A stretch of 64,000 nt of DNA from Acanthosepion lycidas (lineage: Eukaryota > Mollusca > Cephalopoda > Sepiida > Sepiidae), in assembly GCA_963932145.1 (NCBI GenBank), contig OZ010611.1, positions 57,235,292-57,299,291 on the forward strand, written 5' to 3'. Shown piece by piece: positions 12,820 to 22,705 of the stretch (positions are counted from its first letter, which is position 1; every line of letters starts with the position of its first letter). The notes below the pieces were generated by a model that saw only the letters and a list, made by a program, of their open reading frames with translations, did no database searches and had not been told where the DNA came from. A program made the position numbers and the translations under genes.

Positions 12820-15030
12820 CATTATGTAGAGGCAAGGGCCCCCTCTAAATCTGGATTGAAATTATTTTTCATTCTAATTCATATAAATGGAGTAGCGTTC
12901 AATGGTTTCGTCTCATAAAACTGTGAGTTAGTAGAAAAATTTGTGGGCACAAAATGGGTGATCAGTGTCTTATTCTCTTCTGTTTGAGCCTTGTCTTTAG
13001 CTTATTTTTCTATATTTAACATTATGTAGAGGCAAGGCCCCCCTCTAAATCTGGATTGAAATTATTTTTCATTCTAATTCATAGAAATGGAGTAGCGTGC
13101 AATGGTGTTGTCTCATACAACTGTGAGTTAGTAGAAAAATTTGTGGGCACAAAATGGGTGATCAGTGTCTTATTCTCTTTTGTTTGTGCCTTGTCTTTAC
13201 CTTTTTCTTCTATATTTAACATTATGTAGAGGCAAGGGCCCCCTCTAAATCTGGATTGAAATTATTTTTCATTCTAATTCATAGAAATGGAGTAGCGTGC
13301 AATGGTTTCGTCTCATACAACTGAGAGTTAGTAGAAAAATTTGTGGGCACAAAATGGGTGATCAGTGTCTTATTCTCTTTTGTTTGTGCCTTGTCTTTAC
13401 CTTTTTAGTCTGTATTTAACATTATGTAGAGGCAATGACCCCCTCTAAATCTGGATTGAAATTATTTTTCATTCTAATTCATAGAAATGGAGTAATGTGC
13501 AATGGTGTCGTCTCATACAACTGTGAGTTAGCAGAAAAATTTGTGGGCACAAAATGGGTGATCAATGTCTTATTCTCTTCTGTTTGCGCCTTGTCTTTAC
13601 CTTTTTCTTCTATATTTAACATTATGTAGAGGCAAGGCCCCCTTCTAAATCTGGATTGAAATTATTTTTCATTCTAAATCATAGAAATGGAGTAGCGTGC
13701 AATGGTGTCGTCTCATACAACTGTGAGTTAGTAGAAAAATTTGTGGGCACAAAATGGGTGATCCGTGACTTATTCTCTTCTGTTTGTGTCTTGACTTTAC
13801 CTTTTTCTTCTATATTTAACATTATGTAGAGGCAAGGCCCACCTCTAAATATGGATTGAAATTATTTTTCATACTGATTCATAGAAATGGAGTAGCGTGC
13901 AATGGTTTCGTCTCATACAACTGTGAGTTAGTAGAAAAATTTGTGGGCACAAAATGGGTGATCAGTGTCTTATTCTCTTTTGTTTGTGCCTTGTCTTTAC
14001 CTTTTTAGTCTATATTTAACATTATGTAGAGGCAAGGACCCCCTCTAAATCTGGATTGAAATTATTTTTCATTCTAATTCATAGAAATGGAGTAACGTGC
14101 AATGGTGTCGTCTCATACAACTGTGAGTTAGCAGAAAAATTTGTGGGCACAAAATGGGTGATCAGTGTCTTATTCTCTTCTGTTTGTGCCTTGTCTTTAC
14201 ATTTTCTTCTATATTTAACATTATGTAGAGGCAAGGCCCCCCTCTAAATCTGGATTGAAATTATTTTTCATTCTAATTCATAGAAATGGAGTAGCGTGCA
14301 ATGGTTTCGTCTCATACAACTGTGAGTTAGTAGAAAAATTTGTGGGCACTAAATGGGTGATCAGTGTCTTATTCTCTTTTGTTTGTGCCTTGTCTTTACC
14401 TTTTTAGTCTATATTTAACATTATGTAGAGGCAAGGACCCCCTCTAAATCTGGATTGAAATTATTTTTCATTCTAATTCATAGAAATGGAGTAACGTGCA
14501 ATGGTGTCGTCTCATACAACTGTGAGTTAGCAGAAAAATTTGTGGGCACAAAATGGGTGATCAGTGTCTTAATCTCTTCTGTTTGTGCCTTGTCTTTACA
14601 TTTTCTTCTATATTTAACATTATGCAGAGGCAAGGCCCCCCTCTAAATCTGGATTGAAATTATTTCTCATTCTCATTCATAGAAATGGAGTAGCGTGCAA
14701 GGGTGTCGTCTCATACAACTGTGAGTTAGTAGAAAAATTTGTGGGCACAAAATGGGTGATCAGTGTCTTATTCTCTTCTGTTTGCGCCTTGTCTTTACCT
14801 TTTTCTTCTATATTTAACATTATGTAGAGGCAAGGCCCCCTCTAAATCTGGATTGAAATTATTTTTCATTCTAATTCATAGAAATGGAGTAGCGTGCAAT
14901 GGTGTCGTCTCATACAACTGTGAGTTAGTAGAAAAATTTGTGGGCACAAAATGGGTGATCAGTGTCTTATTCTCTTCTGTTTGCGCCTTGTCTTTACCTT
15001 TTTCTTCTATATTTAACATTATGTAGAGGC
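12820..15030 (+). repeat. Eleven-monomer HOR, copy 1
   Basis: From CATATAAATGG with GCGTTCAATGG near 12,880, the variant order matches the block starting near 15,077 at an offset of 2,197 bp (11 monomers). It includes CTTATTTTTC, GAGAGTTAG, GGCAATGACC, GTAATGTGC, GGCCCCCTTC, GTGATCCGTG and CATACTGATTC. The match holds to about 14.26 kb. After that the matching offset changes to 2,796 bp, showing a 599-bp difference between the copies. Confidence 0.88.
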
Positions 15031-15049
15031 AAGGGCCCCCTCTAAATCT
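14850..15049 (+). repeat. Representative family A monomer (200 bp)
   Basis: This monomer is close to the family A consensus and serves as the reference phase (GGATTG = 1). Landmarks: AT-rich start with TTATTTTTC (about 9-18); imperfect hairpin TTCTA-ATTCA-TAGAA (20-34, at 14,869-14,883); CpG-bearing GTAGCGTGC and GTCGTC; GTGAGT (71-76); a five-A run into TTT; ACAAAATGGG; the palindrome TGATCA (about 107-112); a pyrimidine-rich stretch of about 55 bp (113-168); TTTAAC; ATGTAG (172-177); and a variable C tract (186-191). A hand count gives 39 G and 34 C, or 36.5% G+C, with two CpG. Confidence 0.93.
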
Positions 15050-17800
15050 GGATTGAAATTATTTTTCATTCTAATTCATATAAATGGAGTAGCGTTCAAT
15101 GGTTTCGTCTCATAAAACTGTGAGTTAGTAGAAAAATTTGTGGGCACAAAATGGGTGATCAGTGTCTTATTCTCTTCTGTTTGAGCCTTGTCTTTAGCTT
15201 ATTTTTCTATATTTAACATTATGTAGAGGCAAGGCCCCCCTCTAAATCTGGATTGAAATTATTTTTCATTCTAATTCATAGAAATGGAGTAGCGTGCAAT
15301 GGTGTTGTCTCATACAACTGTGAGTTAGTAGAAAAATTTGTGGGCACAAAATGGGTGATCAGTGTCTTATTCTCTTTTGTTTGTGCCTTGTCTTTACCTT
15401 TTTCTTCTATATTTAACATTATGTAGAGGCAAGGGCCCCCTCTAAATCTGGATTGAAATTATTTTTCATTCTAATTCATAGAAATGGAGTAGCGTGCAAT
15501 GGTTTCGTCTCATACAACTGAGAGTTAGTAGAAAAATTTGTGGGCACAAAATGGGTGATCAGTGTCTTATTCTCTTTTGTTTGTGCCTTGTCTTTACCTT
15601 TTTAGTCTGTATTTAACATTATGTAGAGGCAATGACCCCCTCTAAATCTGGATTGAAATTATTTTTCATTCTAATTCATAGAAATGGAGTAATGTGCAAT
15701 GGTGTCGTCTCATACAACTGTGAGTTAGCAGAAAAATTTGTGGGCACAAAATGGGTGATCAATGTCTTATTCTCTTCTGTTTGCGCCTTGTCTTTACCTT
15801 TTTCTTCTATATTTAACATTATGTAGAGGCAAGGCCCCCTTCTAAATCTGGATTGAAATTATTTTTCATTCTAAATCATAGAAATGGAGTAGCGTGCAAT
15901 GGTGTCGTCTCATACAACTGTGAGTTAGTAGAAAAATTTGTGGGCACAAAATGGGTGATCCGTGACTTATTCTCTTCTGTTTGTGTCTTGACTTTACCTT
16001 TTTCTTCTATATTTAACATTATGTAGAGGCAAGGCCCACCTCTAAATATGGATTGAAATTATTTTTCATACTGATTCATAGAAATGGAGTAGCGTGCAAT
16101 GGTTTCGTCTCATACAACTGTGAGTTAGTAGAAAAATTTGTGGGCACAAAATGGGTGATCAGTGTCTTATTCTCTTTTGTTTGTGCCTTGTCTTTACCTT
16201 TTTAGTCTATATTTAACATTATGTAGAGGCAAGGACCCCCTCTAAATCTGGATTGAAATTATTTTTCATTCTAATTCATAGAAATGGAGTAACGTGCAAT
16301 GGTGTCGTCTCATACAACTGTGAGTTAGCAGAAAAATTTGTGGGCACAAAATGGGTGATCAGTGTCTTATTCTCTTCTGTTTGTGCCTTGTCTTTACATT
16401 TTCTTCTATATTTAACATTATGTAGAGGCAAGGCCCCCCTCTAAATCTGGATTGAAATTATTTTTCATTCTAATTCATAGAAATCGAGTAACGTGCAATG
16501 GGGCGTCTCATACAACTGTGAGTTAGCAGAAAAATTTGTAGGCACAAAATGGGTGATCAGTGTCTTATTCTCTTCTGTTTGTGCCTTATCTTTACCTTTT
16601 TCTTCTATATTTAACATTATGTAGAGGCAAGGCCCCCCTCTAAATATGGATTGAAATTATTTTTCATTCTGATTCATAGAAATGGAGTAGCGTGCAATGG
16701 TTTCGTCTCATACAACTGTGAGTTAGTAGAAAAATTTGTGGGCACAAAATGGGTGATCAGTGTCTTATTCTCTTTTGTTTGTGCCTTGTCTTTACCTTTT
16801 TAGTCTATATTTAACATTATGTAGAGGCAAGGACCCCCTCTAAATCTGGATTGAAATTATTTTTCATTCTAATTCATAGAAATGGAGTAGCGTGCAATGG
16901 TGTCGTCTCATACAACTGTGAGTTAGTAGAAAAATTTGTGGGCACAAAATGGGTGATCAGTGACTTATTCTCTTCTGTTTGTGTCTTGACTTTACCTTTT
17001 TCTTCTATATTTAACATTATGTAGAGGCAAGGCCCCCCTCTAAATATGGATTGAAATTATTTTTCATTCTGATTCATAGAAATGGAGTAGCGTGCAATGG
17101 TTTCGTCTCATACAACTGTGAGTTAGTAGAAAAATTTGTGGGCACTAAATGGGTGATCAGTGTCTTATTCTCTTTTGTTTGTGCCTTGTCTTTACCTTTT
17201 TAGTCTATATTTAACATTATGTAGAGGCAAGGACCCCCTCTAAATCTGGATTGAAATTATTTTTCATTCTAATTCATAGAAATGGAGTAACGTGCAATGG
17301 TGTCGTCTCATACAACTGTGAGTTAGCAGAAAAATTTGTGGGCACAAAATGGGTGATCAGTGTCTTAATCTCTTCTGTTTGTGCCTTGTCTTTACATTTT
17401 CTTCTATATTTAACATTATGCAGAGGCAAGGCCCCCCTCTAAATCTGGATTGAAATTATTTCTCATTCTCATTCATAGAAATGGAGTAGCGTGCAAGGGT
17501 GTCGTCTCATACAACTGTGAGTTAGTAGAAAAATTTGTGGGCACAAAATGGGTGATCAGTGTCTTATTCTCTTCTGTTTGCGCCTTGTCTTTACCTTTTT
17601 CTTCTATATTTAACATTATGTAGAGGCAAGGCCCCCTCTAAATCTGGATTGAAATTATTTTTCATTCTAATTCATAGAAATGGAGTAGCGTGCAATGGTG
17701 TCGTCTCATACAACTGTGAGTTAGTAGAAAAATTTGTGGGCACAAAATGGGGGATCAGTGACATATTCTCTTCTGTTTGAGCCTTGTCTTTAGCTTTTTC
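15030..17800 (+). repeat. Fourteen-monomer HOR, copy 2, with three extra monomers
   Basis: This is the second copy of the 12.82-15.03 kb block. It has three additional monomers at about 16.46-17.06 kb, which match 10.07-10.67 kb instead. After the insert, GTGGGCACTAAATGGG at 17,139 pairs with 14,343 (offset 2,796). The block is a composite: its first half matches 12.8-14.3 kb, the second half also matches 9.6-11.3 kb (offset 6,391), and the sequence after it matches 11.9-12.6 kb. Confidence 0.86.
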
Positions 17801-18399
17801 TTCTATATTTAACATTATGTAGAGGCAAGGCTGCCCTCTAAATCTGGATTGAAATTATTTTTCATTCTAATTCATAGAAATGGAGTAGCGTGCAATGTTG
17901 TCGTCTCATACAACTGTGAGTTAGTAGAAAAATTTGTGGGCACAAAATGGGTGATCAGTGTCTTAGTCTCTTCTGTTTGTGCCTTGTCTTTACCTTTTTT
18001 CTATATTTAACATGATGTAGAGGCAAGGCCCCCCTCTAAATCTGGATTGAAATTATTTTTCATTCTAATTCATAGAAATGGAGTAGCGTGCAATGGTTTC
18101 GTCTCATAAAACTGTGAGTTAGTAGAAAAATTTGTGGGCACAAAATGAGTGATCAGTGTCTTATTCTCTTCTGTTTGAGCCTTGTCTTTAGCTTTTTCTT
18201 CTATATTTAACATTATGTAGAGGCAAGGCCCCCCACTAAATCTGGATTGAAATTATTTTTCATTCTAATTCATAGAAATGGAGTAGCGTGCAATGGTGTC
18301 GTCTCATTGACCTGTGAGTTAGTAGAAAAATTTGTCGGCACAAAATGGGTGATCAGTGTCTTATTCTCTTCTGTTTGCGCCTTGTCTTTACCTTTTTCT

Positions 18400-19540
18400 T
18401 CTATATTTAACATTATGTAGAGTCAAGGCCCACCTCTAAATCTGGATTGAAATTATTTTTCATTCTAATTCATAGAATTGGAGAAGCGTGCAATGGTTGT
18501 CGTCTCATACAACTGTGAGTTAGTAGAAACATTTGTGGGCACAAAATGTGTGATCAGTGTCTTATTCTCTTCTGTTTGAGCCTTGTCTTTAGCTTATTCT
18601 TCTATATTTAACATTATGTAGAGGCAAGGGCCCCCTCTAAATCTGGATTGAATTTATTTTTCATTATAATTCATAGAAATGGTGTAGCGCGCAATGGTGT
18701 CATCTCATACAACTGTGAGTTAGTAGAAAAATTTGCGGGCACAAAATGGGTGATCAGTGACTTATTCTCTTCTGTTTGAGCCTTGTCTTTAGCTTTTTCT
18801 TCTATATTTAACATTATGTAGAGGCAAGGCCCACCTCTAAATCTGGATTGAAATTATTTTTCATTCTAATTCATATAAATGGAGTAGCGTTCAATGGTTT
18901 CGTCTCATAAAACTGTGAGTTAGAAGAAAAATTTGTGGGCACAAAATGGGTGATCAATGTCTTATTCTCTTCTGTTTGAGCCTTGTCTTTAGCTTATTTT
19001 TCTATATTTAACATTATGTAGAGGCAAGGCCCCCCTCTAAATCTGGATTGAAATTATTTTTCATTCTAATTCATAGAAATGGAGTAGCGTGCAATGGTGT
19101 TGTCTCATACAACTGTGAGTTAGTTGAAAAATTTGTGGGCACAAAATGGGTGATCAGTGAATTATTCTGTTCTGTTTGAGCCTTGTCTTTACCTTTTTCT
19201 TCTATATTTAACATTATGTAGAGGCAAGGACACCCTCTAAATCTGGATCGAAATTATTTTTCATTCTAATTCATAGAAATGGAGTAACGTGCAATGGTGT
19301 CGTCTCATACAACTGTGAGTTAGCAGAAAAATTTGTAGGCACAAAATGGGTGATCAGTGTCTTATTCTCTTCTGTTTGTGCCTTATCTTTACCTTTTTCT
19401 TCTATATTTAACATTATGTAGAGGCAAAGCCCCTCTCTAAATCTGGTTTGAAATTATTTTTCATTCTAATTCATAGAAATGGAGTAGCGTGCAATGGTTT
19501 CGTCTCATACAACTGAGAGTTAGTAGAAATATTGTGGGCA
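18400..19540 (+). repeat. Diverged A monomers with rearranged variant order
   Basis: About six monomers carry variants seen earlier (GGTGTAGCGCGC near 18,681, as near 12,690; CATATAAATGG with GCGTTCAATGG near 18,871, as near 12,885), together with private changes such as TAGAATTGGAGAAG near 18,475 and AGAAATATTGTG near 19,526. They look like an older relative of the 12.4-13.1 kb segment. Confidence 0.7.
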
Positions 19541-20620
19541 CAAAATGGGTGATCACTATCTTATTCTCTTTTGTTTGTGCCTTGTCTTTATCATTTTAGT
19601 CTGTATTTAACATTATGTAGAGGCAATGACCCCCTCTAAATCTGGATGTAAATTATTTTTCATTCTAATTCATAGAAATGGAGTAGCGTGCAATGGTTTC
19701 GTCTCATAAAACTGTGAGTTAGTAAAAAAATTTGTGGGCACAAAATGAGTGATCAGTGTCTTTTCTCTTCTGTTTGAGCCTTGTCTTTAGCTTATTCTTC
19801 TATATTTAACATTATGTAGAGGCAAGGGCCCCCTCTAAATCTGGATTGAAATTATTTTTCATTCTAATTCATAGAAATGGAGTAACGAGCAATGGTGTCG
19901 TCTCATACAACTGTGAGTTAGCAGAAAAATTTGTGGGCACAAAATGGGTGATCAGTGTCTTATTCTCTTCTGTTTGAGCCTTGTCTTTACCTTTTTCTTC
20001 TATATTTAACATTATGTAGAGGCAAGGCCCCCCTCTAAATCTGGATTGAAATTATTTTTCATTCTAATTCATAGAAATGGAGTAACGTGCAATGGGGCGT
20101 CTCATACAACTGTGAGTTAGCAGAAAAATTTGTAGGCACAAAATGGGTGATCAGTGTCTTATTCTCTTCTGTTTGTGCCTTATCTTTACCTTTTTCTTCT
20201 ATATTTAACATTATGTAGAGGCAAAGCCCCCCTCTAAATCTGGTTTGAAATTACTTTTCATTCTAATTCATAGAAATGGAGTAGCGTGCAATGGTTTCGT
20301 CTCATACAACTGAGAGTTAGTAGAAAAATTTGTGGGCACAAAATGGGTGATCACTATCTTATTCTCTTTTGTTTGTGCCTTGTCTTTATCATTTTAGTCT
20401 GTATTTAACATTATGTAGAGGCAATGACCCCCTCTAAATCTGGATGTAAATTATTTTTCATTCTAATTCATAGAAATGGAGTAGCGTGCAATGGTGTCGT
20501 CTCATGCAACTGTGAGTTAGTAGAAAAATTTGTGGGCACAAAATGGGTGATCAGTGTCTTATTCTCTTCTGTTTGAGCCTTGTCTTTAGCTTTTTCTTCT
20601 ATATTTAACATTATGTAGAG
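19430..20620 (+). repeat. Four-monomer repeat, offset 798 bp
   Basis: GATCACTATC with TTTATCATTTTAGTCTG at 19,551 recurs at 20,349, and CTGGATGTAAATT near 19,642 recurs near 20,440. The copies also share GGCAAAGCCC with CTGGTTTG. This is a local tandem copy of four monomers. Confidence 0.85.
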
Positions 20621-21499
20621 GCAAGGCCACCTCTAAATCTGGATTGAAATTATTTTTCATTCTAATTCATAGAAATGGAGTAGCGTGCAATGGTGTTGTC
20701 TCATACAACTGTGAGTCAGTAGAAAAATTTGTGGGCACAAAATGGGTGATCAGTGTCTTAGTCTCTTCTGTTTGTGCCTTGTCTTTACCTTTTCTTCTAT
20801 ATTTAACATTATGTAGAGGCAAGGCCCCCCTCTAAATCTGGATTGAAATTATTTTTCATTCTAATTCATAGAAATGGAGTAACGTGCAATGGGGCGTCTC
20901 ATACAACTGTGAGTTAGCAGAAAAATTTGTGGGGACAAAATGGGTGATCAGTGTCTTATTCTCTTCTGTTTGTGCCTTATCTTTACCTTTTTCTTCTATA
21001 TTTAACATTATGTAGAAGCAAGGGCCCCCTCTAAATCTGGTATGAAATTATTTTTCATTCTAATTCATAGAAATGGAGTAGCGTGCAATGGTTTCGTCTC
21101 ATACAACTGAGAGTTAGTAGAAAAATTTGTGGGCACAAAATGGGTGATCAGTGTCTTATTCTCTTTTGTTTGTGCCTTGTCTTTACCTTTTTAGTCTATA
21201 TTTAACATTATGTAGAGGCAATGACACCCTCTAAATCTGGATTGAAATTATTTTTCATTCTAATTCATAGAAATGGAGTAACGTGCAATGGTGTCGTCTC
21301 ATACAACTGTGAGTTAGCAGAAAAATTTGTGGGCACAAAATGGGTGATCAGTGTCTTATTCTCTTCTGTTTGTGCCTTGTCTTTACATTTTCTTCAATAT
21401 TTAACATTATGTAGAGGCAAGGGGCCCCTCTAAATCTGGATTGAAATTATTTTTCATTCTAATTCATAGAAATGGAGTAGCGTGCAATGGTGTCGTCTC

Positions 21500-22640
21500 A
21501 TACAACTGTGAGTTAGTAGAAAAATTTGTGGGCACAAAATGGGTGATCAGTGACTTATTCTCTTCTGTTTGAGCCTTGTCTTTAGCTTTTACTTCTATAT
21601 TTAAAATTAGGTTGAGGCAAGGCCCCCTTCAAAATCTGGATTGAAATTATTTTTCATTCTAATTCATAGAATTGGAGTAGCGTGCAATGGTGTCGTCTCA
21701 TACAACTGTGAGTTAGTAGAAAAATTTGTTGGCACAAAATGGGTGATCAGTGTCTTATTCTCTTCTGTTTGTGCCTTGTCTTCACCTTTTTCTTCTATAT
21801 TTAACATTATGTAGAGGCAATGCCCCCCTCTAAATCTGGATTGAAATTATTTTCCTTCTAATTCATAGAAATGGAGTAGCGTGCAATGGTGTCGTCTCAT
21901 ACAACTGTGAGTTAATAGAAAAATTTGTGGGCAAAAAATGGGTGATCAGTGTATTATTCTCTTCTGTTTGAGCCTTGTCTTTACCTTTTTCTTCTATATT
22001 TAACATTATGTAGAGGCAAGGCCCCCCCTCTAATTCTGGATTGAAATTATTTTTCATTCCAATTCATAGAAATGGAGTAGCGTGCAATGGTGTCGTCTCA
22101 TACAACTGTGAGTTAGTAGAAAAATTTGTGGTCACAAAATGGGTGATCAGTGACTCATTCTCTTCTATTTGTGCCTTGTCTTTACCTTTTTCTTCTATAT
22201 TTAACATTATGTAGAGGCAAGGCCCCCCTCTAAATCTGGATTGAAATTATTTTTCATTCTAATTCATAGAAATAGAGTAGCGTGCAATGGTTTCATCTCA
22301 TACAACTGTGAGTTAGTAGAAAAATTTGTGGGCACAAAATGGGTGATCAGTGTTTATTCTCTTCTGATTGAGCCGTGTCTTTAGCTTTTTTTTCTATATT
22401 TAACATTATGTAGAGGCAAGGCCCCCCTATAAATCTGGATTGAAATTATTTTTCATTCTAATTCATAGAAATGGAGTAGCGTGCAATGGTGTCGTCTCAT
22501 ACAACTGTGAGTTAGTAGAAAAATTTGTGATCACAAAATGGGTGATCAGTGACTTATTCTCTTCTGTTTGTTCCTTGTCTTTACCTTTTTCTTCTATATT
22601 TAACATTATGAAGAGGCATGGCCCCACTCTAAATCTGCAT
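21500..22640 (+). repeat. Edge of A array with elevated private variation
   Basis: The last five or six A monomers hold many changes not shared elsewhere: TAAAATTAGGTTGAGGC near 21,602, a shortened TATTTTCCTTC near 21,850, TGTGGTCAC near 22,129, CTGATTGAGCCGTG near 22,364, ATGAAGAGGCATGG near 22,608 and CTGCATTG near 22,636. Weaker homogenisation at array edges would produce this pattern. Confidence 0.65.
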
Positions 22641-22705
22641 TGAAATTATTTTTCATTCTAATTCATAGAAATGGAGTAGCGTGCAATGGTGTCGTCTCAT
22701 ACAAC
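22636..22705. other. Junction between satellite subfamilies A and B
   Basis: The monomer ending here carries A-type markers (CAACTGTGAG near 22,502, a five-A run, ACC, AACATTATG near 22,602) and ends with an odd CTGCATTG. The next monomer has B-type CAACAGTGA at about 22,701, then TTAGGAG, a long A run, TAGCTTTTTC and AACTTTATG. The intervening TTGAAATTA to CTCATA segment is nearly the same in both families, so the crossover cannot be placed more finely than this interval. Register is kept: no partial monomer or filler is seen. This fits unequal recombination or conversion between in-phase monomers rather than end joining of unrelated arrays. Confidence 0.9.

Larger units (their letters stand above)
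1..22640 (+). repeat. Satellite array, subfamily A (about 200-bp monomer, about 113 copies)
   Basis: The sequence is a continuous head-to-tail array. The landmark TTGAAATTA recurs at 199-201 bp intervals from position 75 to 22,640, all in one orientation; 22,565 bp divided by 113 gives a mean of 199.7 bp. Typical A bases are CAACTGTGAG, TTAGTAG, a five-A run before TTTGTG, AACATTATG, GGCAAGG and AAATCTGGATTG. The block from 1 to about 5.9 kb is the least ordered: I could not trace a long higher-order repeat there. From about 5.9 kb onward, blocks of 3-14 monomers recur at fixed offsets. No unique sequence, transposon or gene interrupts the array. The array runs off the left edge of the window, so its true length is unknown. 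That it is a satellite is directly seen; a centromeric or heterochromatic location is inference. Confidence 0.97.

Noticed and set aside
14889-14915. RNA polymerase III A and B boxes (TAGCGTGCAATGG and GGTTTCGTCTC variants), as in a tRNA-derived SINE
   Set aside because: Each is imperfect and the two would overlap instead of being 30-60 bp apart. There is no tRNA-like fold or tail.
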